From assembly GCF_042427585.1 (NCBI RefSeq), contig NZ_JBHMFC010000074.1, positions 1 to 64,000 on the forward strand: a stretch of DNA of 64,000 nucleotides. Direction: 5' to 3'. Below, in pieces: positions 27,179-37,458 of this stretch (positions are counted from its first letter, which is position 1; the number at the start of each line of letters is the position of its first letter). Position numbers and translations under genes: made by a program. The notes under the pieces were generated by a model. The model searched no databases and was not told the DNA's origin. It was given only the letters and a program-made list of their open reading frames with translations. Source of the DNA: Pseudalgibacter ostreae (GTDB lineage Bacteria > Bacteroidota > Bacteroidia > Flavobacteriales > Flavobacteriaceae).

Positions 27179-27378
27179 ATGTTTTAAGCTGGTTTAATAG
27201 TATTATTTTAAAGTTATAAAAATACTTAAGGGGTTAAAACCGTAGTTTAATCTAGAATTATAGACGATTCACGCCCCTCTTTTATTTCATTTTTATGAAT
27301 TATCGACTCCTTAATAACGGTAATATTTACCATCGAACAATATCGATATATTATTATACTGATATCCGTTTTCTTACT

Positions 27379-28941
27379 TTATTGAATTGCCTTGCGGTAT
27401 AAATCTTCTGTACGCGCCCTCAGCTTCTTCAAAATAACGGTATGCTCTGGACGGTTCGCCAAATTTTGCTGTTCTAGTGGGTCTTTTTCTAAATCATAGA
27501 GTTCTTCAATTTTTGGCGTATGTTCATAATACACAAAATACTTCCATCGTTCAGTTCGCACACCATGCGCTCGATAAGACTTATTACGGTCTATCAAACT
27601 TTGGTTTATTTCATCTACGTTTTTTTCATAACGTTCTTTAAACATGTCGACTAAAAACAAATCTTCCATAAAGACTGCATCACGCCATTGCGACATGTCT
27701 TGAGTTTGATTTAAAACCGCAGTAATAGCTTTTCCTTGCATCAAATTTGAGGGCTCTAAACCTGCTAAAGACACTATTGTAGAAGCCATATCTACAGATG
27801 AAACCAAGGCGTTTTCACGGCGTTGCCGTTTAGATACTGGCATGCGTCCATCATATATAATGAGTGGCGCTTTAACAGACTCTTCATACAGAAGACATTT
27901 ATCGAACAATCCGTGCGACCCTTGAAAACGTCCATTATCACTAGTATAAATAATTACTGTGTTTTCAAGCATGCCTTTTTCCTTAAGCTTTTCTACCAAT
28001 AATCCAACCTGATCATCTACAGTATAACCTTGTGTAGCGAAACGACGAACAAGACCTTGGTACATTTCTGGGGTAGACGACCTTTGCCTGTGCAAATACA
28101 CCCCTCTAGCATTTTCTTTTACTACTTTTGGCAACACGGGATTGTCTCCCGCCACCCAGTTATCGGGTATTGAAAAATCATGATCTTTAAATTGCTCATA
28201 ATGGGGCATATACACGTCCCTGTCTTTATCGTGCTTTACAGCATAAAAACTAACCGACAAGCAAAACGGTTGGTCTTTGGGTTGGGTATCTATAAAGTGA
28301 AGCATGGCCTCACCGGTTCGCAATGTTCTTCCTGAATTTTTTCGTCCCTCCTTAAAAATATCCTGTAACACCACATCATTTTCTGGCCAAACCACATGCC
28401 CCTTCCAATCGTAAGTTTCACTTCCAGCAAAATAATCGAAAGTATTGCTTAAATGTTCTTTATAAAATGGCTCTTTTGGGGTACTTGGCCGCGTTGCCTT
28501 TTCACTTACCGTAAATCCTACTTTCCCAATAAAACCTGTACGATAGCCTGCATTTTTAAGTATTGCAGGATAGCTTTGAGCAAAATCTGCTTGCGACAAT
28601 GTATAATCATCAGGAGCCACAAACCCAACCCTATGATTGGAATTATAACGACCCGTCATCATGGTTACGCGACTAGGCATACATATAGCAACTGCATAAA
28701 ACGCATTATCGAATGTTACGCCTTCTTCTGATAACTTATCAATGTTTGGTGTATTGAACTCTGGCCTTCCATAACAGCCCATAGTATCCCATCGTTGATC
28801 GTCTGTCATAAGAAAAATAATATTAGGTTTCGTTTTGTCTTTAGAGCCGCTTTGTTGTCTGATTGTATTTTCAGATTGCCCATGAGCCAAAAAAAACAAC
28901 AGAAATAAACTAAAAAACAAGATTTTATTTACATATTGCAT
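27379..28941 (-). CDS. Secreted sulfatase (family S1)
   Basis: 520 residues from the ATG at 28941, which opens the signal peptide (MQYVNKILFFSLFLLFFLAHG) and sits 10 bases past the stop of the preceding esterase gene; a longer in-frame version would overlap that gene. Sulfatase features: FLMTDDQRWDT metal block, activation motif CMPSR (Cys ~87) with MMTG, and YTSDNGRFQGSHG. It lacks a lipobox, so it is probably periplasmic. It is the last gene of the long unit that starts with GH95. The overall layout resembles iduronate-sulfatase-like or heparan-type S1 enzymes, but the subfamily is not assigned. Confidence 0.87.
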   Translation of the reverse strand: MQYVNKILFFSLFLLFFLAHGQSENTIRQQSGSKDKTKPNIIFLMTDDQRWDTMGCYGRPEFNTPNIDKLSEEGVTFDNAFYAVAICMPSRVTMMTGRYNSNHRVGFVAPDDYTLSQADFAQSYPAILKNAGYRTGFIGKVGFTVSEKATRPSTPKEPFYKEHLSNTFDYFAGSETYDWKGHVVWPENDVVLQDIFKEGRKNSGRTLRTGEAMLHFIDTQPKDQPFCLSVSFYAVKHDKDRDVYMPHYEQFKDHDFSIPDNWVAGDNPVLPKVVKENARGVYLHRQRSSTPEMYQGLVRRFATQGYTVDDQVGLLVEKLKEKGMLENTVIIYTSDNGRFQGSHGLFDKCLLYEESVKAPLIIYDGRMPVSKRQRRENALVSSVDMASTIVSLAGLEPSNLMQGKAITAVLNQTQDMSQWRDAVFMEDLFLVDMFKERYEKNVDEINQSLIDRNKSYRAHGVRTERWKYFVYYEHTPKIEELYDLEKDPLEQQNLANRPEHTVILKKLRARTEDLYRKAIQ

Positions 28942-28951
28942 AAACACTGTT

Positions 28952-30601
28952 TTAATGCTGAGTTTTAAACAAGGAGGCTGGCAAGCCTTCTTTATTATAT
29001 AGATTTGCACCTTCTGGGTTAGACGACCAAGCATACCGTACTTCTATAGGGTTTTGTATGTCGTCGTGCCATACTTCAATTTTATTTTTACTTATAATCT
29101 TAGCTTTTGCCCATTTCCATTGCCCTTCTTTTCCACAAATTTGAAAACCTTTTAAAGGAGCGTCAATTGGAACAGCAGGATTCATCAAATGCTTTTCTCC
29201 AACCATAAGGCCTGATCCAACATGATTAAAAGCAACAACAATTTTAAACCCTTTTATTTCTGAATTTTGATATAAAGGACCGCTAAACACAAGCTTTTTT
29301 CCGTACGCTTGATTTAAAGCCCATAAAGAAAGACGCTTTCCTACATCTATTTTATTCTTTGGATGAATGTCTTTTGCTTCTCCAACATCGTTCAATACCG
29401 CCATGCCAGTATTGGGCACTTTAAGTACGCGACGCATTTGATCTGATAATACGGCCCAGCCATCGTCGTCGCCCACAGGTTGCTCATTAGGCATTTTATA
29501 ATTTGCTAATTGACAATAGTAGAAATACAAAGTATCTTGTCCCCACGCTGTTCTCCAGTTTTCAATAAGCGCCGAAAGCTTTAAACCATAATCTTCAGGA
29601 AAATTACTCGTATTACTCTCACCTTGATACCAAATAGCACCTTTAATGGCAAAAGGAATCAAAGGATGCACCATCGCATTATACAGTGTGGTTGGTATTT
29701 GTCTGTCACGGCTAGGATGTACAGGCTTTCGTGGTTTTATTGGTGTACGACTTCCCTCTAACTCGGACTGTTTCACTTCTGCTTCCCATGCTGTGAGTGT
29801 TTGTTGATACGTCGCATTTACTTTAGCATCTTCCCACGTAGCCAATTGCGTGCTGTAAATGGCCAGCTCTTTATTGTAAATAACTTCTAACCTTTCGTTT
29901 GATTGATAAGCACTTAACGGCATCCAGGGCTCAATTTTAGTGGCTCCTAAATTACAACTCAAAACAGCTACAGGAACATTTAGTTTACGACGTAATTCCC
30001 TTCCGAAAAAATAAGCAGTCCCCGAAAACTCATTCACCTGCCCTGGAATGGCTTTAGACCACGCCCCTCTGCCTTTTGTTTTTTCTTCAAAAACACTAAA
30101 ATCTTGGCCCACTTTAAACTGTCGAAATAACGGATCGTTTGCAGTAGCCGCTTCATTACGCAAATAGTCAGCAATAGGTTCATATTTAGGTTCTACAGCT
30201 TCCCCTATTAACATCCTAAAAGGTCGGTACATGTTAGATTGTCCGCTACAAAGCCAAACTTCACCAACCAAAACATCCACTAACTTTAAAGTAGTTACCT
30301 CATTATTATACTGAGCGGTAATTGTTAAAGCTCGTGATTTGCTTGAGGCTTTTAACGCATCTAAATCAACACGCCAGTTACCCTGCGCATCTGCTTTTAT
30401 TTTCTTTTTTTGTTCTGCAAAAAACACTTCGACTACCGCATGAGCTTTTGTAGTTCCCCAAACGGGTACTTTTTGACCTTGTTGTAAAACCATGCCATTA
30501 GAAAAGATACTAGGCAATTCTATTTCAAAAGCAAAAGCAGTATTGAAAATCAATACAAAAAAAACTATATAGCTGAATTTTACTTTTATACTGTTCATCA
30601 T
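28952..30601 (-). CDS. Sialate O-acetylesterase-like carbohydrate esterase
   Basis: 549 residues with signal peptide and an N-terminal beta domain typical of the family (SNGMVLQQGQKVPVWG). The SGNH-type core has the Ser in WLCSGQSNMY, the GAIWYQGESN block and the late Asp-x-His in DIHPKNK. Such enzymes remove acetyl groups from sugars; in algal and plant PULs they act on xylose- or galactose-containing glycans rather than sialic acid. An insertion rich in Lys and Glu (~240-285) is of unknown role. It lies 10 bases before the sulfatase and 21 bases after GH172, so it is in the same transcript. It may belong to the CE20-like group, not verified. Confidence 0.8.
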   Translation of the reverse strand: MMNSIKVKFSYIVFFVLIFNTAFAFEIELPSIFSNGMVLQQGQKVPVWGTTKAHAVVEVFFAEQKKKIKADAQGNWRVDLDALKASSKSRALTITAQYNNEVTTLKLVDVLVGEVWLCSGQSNMYRPFRMLIGEAVEPKYEPIADYLRNEAATANDPLFRQFKVGQDFSVFEEKTKGRGAWSKAIPGQVNEFSGTAYFFGRELRRKLNVPVAVLSCNLGATKIEPWMPLSAYQSNERLEVIYNKELAIYSTQLATWEDAKVNATYQQTLTAWEAEVKQSELEGSRTPIKPRKPVHPSRDRQIPTTLYNAMVHPLIPFAIKGAIWYQGESNTSNFPEDYGLKLSALIENWRTAWGQDTLYFYYCQLANYKMPNEQPVGDDDGWAVLSDQMRRVLKVPNTGMAVLNDVGEAKDIHPKNKIDVGKRLSLWALNQAYGKKLVFSGPLYQNSEIKGFKIVVAFNHVGSGLMVGEKHLMNPAVPIDAPLKGFQICGKEGQWKWAKAKIISKNKIEVWHDDIQNPIEVRYAWSSNPEGANLYNKEGLPASLFKTQH

Positions 30602-30622
30602 ATATTATTACCTCAAATACAA

Positions 30623-32251
30623 TTAATTTTTAGGAAATTCTTTTGGTAAAGGCGGTATGTTTAAAACCTCCTTTTCATCTGGAACTCGATTTGATGTTGT
30701 ATTAGCATCGCCATACCAGTAAACGCCTACACCGTAACCCATATCGCAATCGGTGCCGCTCCACACTTCCATATCTAACTGTAAGGAACTTTCAAAAGGC
30801 ATACCATCTAAGGCACGTGTTCGTGTTTCCGTACTATAACCTGACGTGTTTTTTTCGTTTGTAGTTTTAGGATTTAATTTATTATAAACATACGAACGCG
30901 GTTGTGCATGAAACGGATGTTCATAAAATTCGGTACTGCGTCCTCCCCAGGAATAGGCGTAATAATCTTCTGTTCCTGTTCCAAAAATGGATGGAAAATC
31001 TTCGCCATCAACCCAAATTTTCTCGTCACCTTCACCCCACCATCTTTTAACAGGGTTCATTATTGTTAAAGCATCACCTACATAAACACCACGTCCTTTT
31101 AAGGTAACATAATTCCAATCGGAAAACGGACGGGTTGGTACGGGGTATTGTCCGCGCCATGCGGCATTAAAATACATACTTGCACGATCCCATTTCCAAT
31201 CGCCTATGGTTGCTTCAAGCTGAACATTTACTGATTTCTTTCCTAAGTTTAAAACGGTAATCTTACCCGACTTTTGATAAGGCATCACCCAACGACAAGA
31301 CATAGTACCATCATCTTCTACGGTTTGATACCACCCTTTTACTGGATTTAAACCAATACCAGTTCCGAAGAAATCACCAATAGGAGTCCAAACGGTTTCT
31401 TGCCCATCGAACTCCATTTTTAAAACTACAGAGCGCATGGTTGCCGGATCTTTATAATCGTCTAGTTTAAGAACGAGAGAACGCACTGCTGCTGTTCCAT
31501 TAGGCAGAGCAACGGATGCTTCTTTATTAGACTTCAGCTTCGCTTTGATTGAAACCATTTCACCTTCTTTAGTGTTTTGTGGCTTTGAAAGTTGCTTTCC
31601 AATTTTTTCTATAAGTGGTTTTGCTTTGTTAAAATCGTGCATAGTAAAGGTTTTTACAGAAGCATTTTCATCATATTCTCTATACGTATATTGAAAAAAG
31701 AAAGGCTCCTTTAATGCTGTAATTTTGCAACCTTTAGCATAAGGTATTGGAAAAAACGAAACTCCTGAGCGCAAAGAAGGGTGTGCAAACGGATAAGGGA
31801 AAAGACCTGTACCATCAAAAAGGCTAACCATATTACCTTCTAGTACGGGTTTAGGATTACCATCTAAATAAATACGAACTATTACATCACTACCTGCTTC
31901 CAATTGATTAAGCCATGGCGTCCAAACGCGTACAAGCGCCCCCGAACCAACGTGATCCATTAACACCCATTCTTTTTCACCATTAGTTTCTTCTGTTCTA
32001 ATAAAATTGTGGTCTCCTTCTCCTTTATTATAATCGTGATTTGTAAACCATCCCACCGAGTCCTCTGGCTTTACAGAAGCTCTATTGTAACTACTCGCTT
32101 GTTTTAATCTAAAATTATTTTTGGGAAACCGGGCTATAGCATCCCGATCCACCATCTCTTTTAATAAAGATTCCATGGTTACTTTCTCTGCATTTTGAGC
32201 GGATGCTGAAAGTATAAAAATTAATAAAAGAATGCTTAAAACCGATTTCAT
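30623..32251 (-). CDS. GH172 (DUF2961) family glycosidase
   Basis: 542 residues with signal peptide. The DUF2961 core is clear: ARFPKNNFRLKQASSYNR at the start, then FTNHDYNKGEGDHNFIR, GPGALVRVW-like GSGALVRVWTPW, the GTGTEDYYAYSWGG block and the LDMEVWSGTDCDMGYGVG end. DUF2961 proteins are now classed as GH172, whose characterised members act on difructose dianhydrides or on alpha-D-arabinofuranosides; many marine members are uncharacterised. The probable role is removal of a furanoside-type side group. It lies 8 bases after the double esterase gene. Confidence 0.82.
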   Translation of the reverse strand: MKSVLSILLLIFILSASAQNAEKVTMESLLKEMVDRDAIARFPKNNFRLKQASSYNRASVKPEDSVGWFTNHDYNKGEGDHNFIRTEETNGEKEWVLMDHVGSGALVRVWTPWLNQLEAGSDVIVRIYLDGNPKPVLEGNMVSLFDGTGLFPYPFAHPSLRSGVSFFPIPYAKGCKITALKEPFFFQYTYREYDENASVKTFTMHDFNKAKPLIEKIGKQLSKPQNTKEGEMVSIKAKLKSNKEASVALPNGTAAVRSLVLKLDDYKDPATMRSVVLKMEFDGQETVWTPIGDFFGTGIGLNPVKGWYQTVEDDGTMSCRWVMPYQKSGKITVLNLGKKSVNVQLEATIGDWKWDRASMYFNAAWRGQYPVPTRPFSDWNYVTLKGRGVYVGDALTIMNPVKRWWGEGDEKIWVDGEDFPSIFGTGTEDYYAYSWGGRSTEFYEHPFHAQPRSYVYNKLNPKTTNEKNTSGYSTETRTRALDGMPFESSLQLDMEVWSGTDCDMGYGVGVYWYGDANTTSNRVPDEKEVLNIPPLPKEFPKN

Positions 32252-32258
32252 TTGATTA

Positions 32259-34223
32259 TTATTTATTTACATACACATAACGTATTCTACACGCATGTCC
32301 ATTACTTTGGTTATCTTTTTCGTTAGCTATTTTTAATTCTAAAACGTGTTTTTTATTTTCTAAACCACTTGCCAGAGTAAAATACCATGGTAAATGCAAC
32401 GATTTACTCCATTTTAAAAAAAGATTTCGTTTTTGCCATGGCCCTTTATCTATGCGGTATTCAATACTGCCGGCATCCTGTCCTGCTGCCACTGCAATCC
32501 CCACGGTGTTTCCCTCAAACGGGATTTTTAATAAACTACCCAGGGTTTCACTTATCAACATTGGAACATCTATATAATTGTGCCGAGTACCTTTGCCATC
32601 TTTCGGGTTCCATACGGGATCAACTTTCCAGCCTTTTCTTAATTTTAAAGTTAAAATATCCAACAAAACACCGTTTTCGTAATTAAAAGCATCTAAAGGT
32701 TTTGGTAAGTTTCTGGCGGCTATTTTATCGTCATCATCAATAGGTCCACTAAACGCATCTTCCAAAAACTGAATCATAGAATGCGCATAAATGCCTTGTC
32801 CAAACGGAGAAGGGTGCAAATTTTTAAAATCATTTTGCCATGTAAATTCCCCCTTATCGATTCTTTCAGTAACCTCCAAGGCTAAATTTATGGTGGGAAT
32901 ACCATAATGCTCCGCAACACGATTATGGTTGCTAATGACTTCCGGTTCTTTTCCAGAACGGTAGGTTTCCATTTTATCGGGATCTACAAAATGCATCATC
33001 ACGATATCAACCTCTGGATTTGATTTGCGCATGTGCCTCACAATGCCTTCCATTCCTCTAATTTGTTCGGTTGCGGTATTCCCGTTAGTAGCATCGTTTA
33101 CAGCCGCTTCTTCAAACAACAAATCAATTTTTCCTTTTGATAATACATCGCGTTCTAATCGGAATGCTCCAGGCGTTGTTCCCATAGAAGGAATGCCCGC
33201 TGCTATAAACTCAAATTCGGTTTCTGGAAATTTGTTTTTTAAATAGTTACAGATACTGTCGCGCCAACCGCCATTATGCGTAATAGACCCTCCAAGAAAA
33301 GCAACACGGCCTTTTTTATTGCGCTGAAATTGAATGTAGCTATTTTGCAATCCACTTCGGATGTTGTGGTAATTTGATGCATTCAATGGGCCGTTTTTTG
33401 TGCTGTGTTTCAGAATAAAATCGACTACCATTTCTGGGTCATCAATATCATAATGATGCCCTTTCGATTTTTGAATGCCCGAACGACACGGTGAAACCGT
33501 GGCTGTGCCACCTAAACGGATGTAATTATTCACTAATAACAACGAATTCTCATCTGGAGGAACCACTTCATCATGCAGCCCTACAGTATGCAGAATAGGC
33601 ACTTTGGCTTTTGCTAGAGCTTCTAAATTATCAATGGGGTTATTTTTGTATGCTTTGGCTTCGGCATCATTTTTAAAGCCATATTCCGCTTTTAACACTT
33701 CCCATTCCTTTTTGCCTCCTTTGCTGTTACCAAAACCTGCTGGCCAACTTTTAAAATCGCATACCACAGCATCGGCATATATACAGGCCACTTTTTCGGC
33801 ATTTTCTTTTGCCCAGTTGTAGATGAATAAGCCCCCACGACTGTGCCCATGTAAAGCCACTTTAGCTTGTAATTTATAAGTGCTTGTAAGATGCGTGTAA
33901 AATTCACTCCAAACGGCAACGGCTTTCGGACTTCCAAATTGATTGTCCGTATTTATATAAGCAACATGAAAGCCTTTTGCTAAAAGCATACTATCTATTT
34001 CGGCATGATAGTCTGGAAAACGCCCTCGCCATAACCATGGGTTTCCTGGTAAGGGTTTTTCAGGACGCGTTAAAAAGGCCGCTTTTCCTTCAATTTTAAA
34101 ATGAAGGCGCTCAAAACCCTTCCAATTGGTTTTAACGGTTTCATCATTATTATTTTGCGCAAAACCCCACGAAAAAGTGAAAAATGCTACAAAAATGACT
34201 ATAAATAGTTTTTTATCTTTCAT
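32259..34223 (-). CDS. Double esterase: alpha/beta hydrolase fused to an SGNH hydrolase
   Basis: 654 residues with signal peptide. Residues ~30-275 are an alpha/beta hydrolase with nucleophile elbow ALHGHSRGG and a later LHDEVVPPDEN acid/loop and KGHHYD histidine. Residues ~295-490 are an SGNH hydrolase: GGSITHNGGW (block I), AAGIPSMG (block II), EEAAVNDAT (block III) and LHPSPFG (block V His). A ~150-residue beta-rich tail follows. One polypeptide thus carries two unrelated serine-esterase folds, which could remove two acyl positions or two acyl types from the same sugar. It starts one base after the upstream sulfatase stop, consistent with translational coupling. Confidence 0.78.
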   Translation of the reverse strand: MKDKKLFIVIFVAFFTFSWGFAQNNNDETVKTNWKGFERLHFKIEGKAAFLTRPEKPLPGNPWLWRGRFPDYHAEIDSMLLAKGFHVAYINTDNQFGSPKAVAVWSEFYTHLTSTYKLQAKVALHGHSRGGLFIYNWAKENAEKVACIYADAVVCDFKSWPAGFGNSKGGKKEWEVLKAEYGFKNDAEAKAYKNNPIDNLEALAKAKVPILHTVGLHDEVVPPDENSLLLVNNYIRLGGTATVSPCRSGIQKSKGHHYDIDDPEMVVDFILKHSTKNGPLNASNYHNIRSGLQNSYIQFQRNKKGRVAFLGGSITHNGGWRDSICNYLKNKFPETEFEFIAAGIPSMGTTPGAFRLERDVLSKGKIDLLFEEAAVNDATNGNTATEQIRGMEGIVRHMRKSNPEVDIVMMHFVDPDKMETYRSGKEPEVISNHNRVAEHYGIPTINLALEVTERIDKGEFTWQNDFKNLHPSPFGQGIYAHSMIQFLEDAFSGPIDDDDKIAARNLPKPLDAFNYENGVLLDILTLKLRKGWKVDPVWNPKDGKGTRHNYIDVPMLISETLGSLLKIPFEGNTVGIAVAAGQDAGSIEYRIDKGPWQKRNLFLKWSKSLHLPWYFTLASGLENKKHVLELKIANEKDNQSNGHACRIRYVYVNK

Positions 34224-34224
34224 T

Positions 34225-36033
34225 CTAATTTAAGGCACTTATTCTAGTTAATTTAAAATAGAAGGCACCAATTTCATTGTTATCATTATCAATAAACCAT
34301 GAGGACATCGCCGTTTTACCTTTGGTAAAGTTTCCTTTAAATTTAACAGATTGGTCTTCTGCTTGCACTAATTTTTCTTCTTTCCATCCACCAATTTTCA
34401 CGACAGCCTTCTTAAAGTCCATGGCTTTCCCTTCAGATATGGCTTCAACATAGGTCGTTGCTTTTCTACCGGCAACGCCTTCATTAATCTTTAAACCCGA
34501 CTCAAATGGCCAGCGGCTCACTTCAATTTCATAAATACCATCACGTTCAAATTCAAGGGTGAATTCACCTCCAATGGGATTTAATTTAGCTTCTCTAACA
34601 TAATCTTGATTCCATGGGATTGTAGAATCATGAACATGTACGTCATGACACGTAAGTATTATAGGGTTTTCTTTTTCTGAACCTACAATTATGACTGGAA
34701 ACTGATTGAACTCGGTAGATACTGAGCGCCACCACTCTTCGTAATACCCACGCATTTTGGTAACGGTCTCTGGAAATTGAGTTGCTAAATCGTTGTTTTG
34801 ACCTGGATCCGTAGCAATATCATATAATTCTGTGCCATTAACTAAGCGCATTTTATCGGACATCACGGCGCTTTTTCGCCATTTAATGGGTTCTTGAACA
34901 CGCTGCGAATCTGTAATTAAATAATCGCGTTTGAAAACCGCATCTTTATTCCATAATAAAGAAGAAATATCACTACCATCTAAGTCTAATTCAGGCATTT
35001 CTAAATTACAAATTGTGGCTAATGAAGGCAATACATCTAAATGGGCTAACATGGTATTAACATCCCTTCCGCCTGAAATACCGCCCGCTGGATAGGAGAT
35101 AAAAAATGGCACTCTATGCCCGCCTTCGTACTCACTATTTTTAATCCCCTTCATATTAGCATTATAACCAACCATCTCACCATTAACTTCTTGATATCCT
35201 GTAGCCGTACCATTATCTGTCATAAAGATAATGATGGTATTATCCTCTAATTTCAATTCCTTCAATTTGTCTTGAAGTCGTTTGAAATTATCATCCACAT
35301 TGGTAATCATGCCATAGAACACTTTCATGTCTTCTGGAATGGCTTCATTTTTATATATGTTGTAATATTCCTTAGGAACATTAAATGGAAGATGCGGTGC
35401 ATTAGCCGATATATAACAAAAGAACGGTTGGTCTTTATTCTTTTCAATATAGTTTATGGCTTCCCCAAACCAAACATCGGTACAATAGCCTTCCATTTTT
35501 TTAGGCACTCCGTTTTCAAAATAGGTATCATCAAAATAATCATTATTCCAATAATCTGGAGTTTGCCCTACACCACCACCGCCATGAGATAAGGCATATT
35601 TAAACCCTTTATCTTGTGGCCGTGACGGATAATTATCACCTAAATGCCATTTACCAAACAGAGCTGTTTCGTAACCATTGTTTTGAAAAATAGTCGCCAT
35701 AGTCACTTCTTTTTCACGCAGAATGGATACACCACCAATGGTGTGCCAAACCCCTACTCTATTTGCATAACGCCCAGTCATTAATCCCGACCGAGAAGGG
35801 GCACAGGTAGGAGCGACATGAAAATCGGTTAAACGAACCGCTTTATTATAGAACTTATCTAAATGCGGTGTTTTTACAATAGGGTTTCCTGTACATGCTA
35901 AATCCCCATACCCTTGATCGTCGGTAATAACAATAATAACATTGGGTTTCTGTTTTGTTTGAGCAACTACTGCATAAAAACCTAAAAAAACAGATAAAAG
36001 CAATAGCACTTTAGATAAATTGGCCGTTTTCAT
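34225..36033 (-). CDS. Secreted sulfatase with C-terminal beta domain
   Basis: 602 residues, signal peptide ending AVVAQ. Family S1 features: VITDDQGYGD, CAPSR (Cys 77) with LMTG, FGKWHLGDNYPSRP and MTDNGTATG. The last ~150 residues form the same extra domain as in the sulfatase at 10760-12583, and the two share long blocks, so they are paralogues in different transcription units. They may serve the same sulfate position at different chain lengths or compartments (this one has no lipobox; the other does). It lies between the TIM-barrel pair and the double esterase. Confidence 0.88.
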   Translation of the reverse strand: MKTANLSKVLLLLSVFLGFYAVVAQTKQKPNVIIVITDDQGYGDLACTGNPIVKTPHLDKFYNKAVRLTDFHVAPTCAPSRSGLMTGRYANRVGVWHTIGGVSILREKEVTMATIFQNNGYETALFGKWHLGDNYPSRPQDKGFKYALSHGGGGVGQTPDYWNNDYFDDTYFENGVPKKMEGYCTDVWFGEAINYIEKNKDQPFFCYISANAPHLPFNVPKEYYNIYKNEAIPEDMKVFYGMITNVDDNFKRLQDKLKELKLEDNTIIIFMTDNGTATGYQEVNGEMVGYNANMKGIKNSEYEGGHRVPFFISYPAGGISGGRDVNTMLAHLDVLPSLATICNLEMPELDLDGSDISSLLWNKDAVFKRDYLITDSQRVQEPIKWRKSAVMSDKMRLVNGTELYDIATDPGQNNDLATQFPETVTKMRGYYEEWWRSVSTEFNQFPVIIVGSEKENPIILTCHDVHVHDSTIPWNQDYVREAKLNPIGGEFTLEFERDGIYEIEVSRWPFESGLKINEGVAGRKATTYVEAISEGKAMDFKKAVVKIGGWKEEKLVQAEDQSVKFKGNFTKGKTAMSSWFIDNDNNEIGAFYFKLTRISALN

Positions 36034-36093
36034 TTTATATATAAATTATTTATAATTGTAATTAAACTACTTCTACCTGACCATCACTTAAAA

Positions 36094-37350
36094 TTATTTC
36101 CAAGTAATTTTAGCTTTTCTTGTCTCGGTGTCTAACCAAACACTGGCATGTTCAAATTCGCGAGTAAAGACCCATCCTTTGGGGTTTACCCGTTTAAATG
36201 CTTCTTTAGGACTCCCTAATGGTTTATTGAGTTCAGGATAATCAATGAGGTTGCCATCTTCTAAATTCCATCCCCAGTTCCATTGAAAATATGAATACGG
36301 TTGTGCGCCAATTAGGTAGCAAGCCAAATAGTATTCTAATTGATCTTTGGATTTTTGTTCAATACCATCCGTATTTATGGCTCCAATAGTGATATCGGTT
36401 TTCCCTTTACCTTTTGCCCCAAAACGGTAAATGGACATTTTCCCTGCTTTTGCAACCATAAGCATGTCGTTCCATTCTTTAAGCAAATTTTCTTTAGTGA
36501 GGCGCGTTGGATTAGCATGTTCGAACATAAAGGCATCACAAAAAGGAAAAACAGCTGCATTGTCGGCAGCATTATTTCCAATAATTATTTTATTAGGACC
36601 CAGCTTTTCTTTTAAGGCAGCCATCATTTCTGCTTTTGCACGCCTAATTTCCGGATCTTTATCTGGAAAATACCCCGACTGGCCCGTTGGGTTCATGCGA
36701 TCAATAAATATTCCATCAGCGCCTGAAACTGCAACACCTTCAAAAGCCTGTTCTACCCACCATTTTCGGAAATCAGGATTTAAATAATCAAAATAATATG
36801 TAAATGCTGGCCCATTTGTTTTTTCCATCAATTTACCCGTTTTCGGATGATTGACTAAAAATTTAGTAGTTTCCTTTTTACTAGCAACCCCTTCTGGTGT
36901 AAGATCTTTATTGAATCGTGTAAAAGGCCACGCCACAAATGAATTGTAATAAAACAGTACTTTAATACCTGGTTTTACTTTATGAAACGCTTCCACTTCT
37001 TGTTTTGTGCCCAAAACAGCATCACCAAGTAAATTAAATCCATGTGATTTTTCCATAGAAATAAAATTGGTTCTTTGTGCTATAAATTTTGTTTCTTCGG
37101 GTTTCAGAACGCTATCAATATCTCCAAAATGATAGTACATCGGTGTCGTTTTCCAACTGAATTTTGGAAAATACGCCTTCGATTTAAACGGACTGCCATC
37201 ACTTGTAACATAAATGGCATTACCGGCCTCCTTTTGTGACTCTTGCGCTACCACATTAGCAGAAAACGACAACGATAGAAAAATTATAAACAATATTACG
37301 ATTTTGGTAATTTGTTCTTTTGTATTACATTTAAATGTTTGTATTTTCAT
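36094..37350 (-). CDS. Putative TIM-barrel glycoside hydrolase (GHL15-like), copy A
   Basis: 418 residues with signal peptide (cleavage near NVVAQ). The body reads as a TIM barrel: strand-like VLFYYNSFVAWPF, YYFDYLNPDFRKWW, GADGIFIDRMN (Asp 217), KIIIGNNAAD, FMFEHANP (Glu 277) and FQWNWGWNLEDG. The Asp and Glu at strand ends, about 60 residues apart, are candidate catalytic residues. It resembles the hypothetical glycosyl hydrolase families (GHL-type) of unknown substrate; a link to endo-fucanase families can only be guessed. It is a tandem duplicate of the gene at 37459-38712, with nearly identical C-termini. Position next to GH141 and GH95 hints at action on the same backbone or branch. Confidence 0.62.
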   Translation of the reverse strand: MKIQTFKCNTKEQITKIVILFIIFLSLSFSANVVAQESQKEAGNAIYVTSDGSPFKSKAYFPKFSWKTTPMYYHFGDIDSVLKPEETKFIAQRTNFISMEKSHGFNLLGDAVLGTKQEVEAFHKVKPGIKVLFYYNSFVAWPFTRFNKDLTPEGVASKKETTKFLVNHPKTGKLMEKTNGPAFTYYFDYLNPDFRKWWVEQAFEGVAVSGADGIFIDRMNPTGQSGYFPDKDPEIRRAKAEMMAALKEKLGPNKIIIGNNAADNAAVFPFCDAFMFEHANPTRLTKENLLKEWNDMLMVAKAGKMSIYRFGAKGKGKTDITIGAINTDGIEQKSKDQLEYYLACYLIGAQPYSYFQWNWGWNLEDGNLIDYPELNKPLGSPKEAFKRVNPKGWVFTREFEHASVWLDTETRKAKITWK

Positions 37351-37458
37351 TTTTTATACTATTTAAAGCCTTTGTTCTTCTATAAGTTATCATTTACCCA
37401 AACCCTTACATTATGAGCAAGTAAAGCACATGCTGTTTTATTTAAATTAAGACCATGT

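Noticed and set aside
27179..27378. Operator upstream of beta-helix copy 4
   Set aside because: Only one degenerate half-site (TTTAATCTA at 27246) was found; the second half-site position does not match.
36040..36069. Operator-like pair TATAAATTA ... ATTAAACTA with 21-base spacing
   Set aside because: It begins only 7 bases from the sulfatase ATG inside a tightly packed transcript, and the region is simple A/T sequence, so chance is likely.
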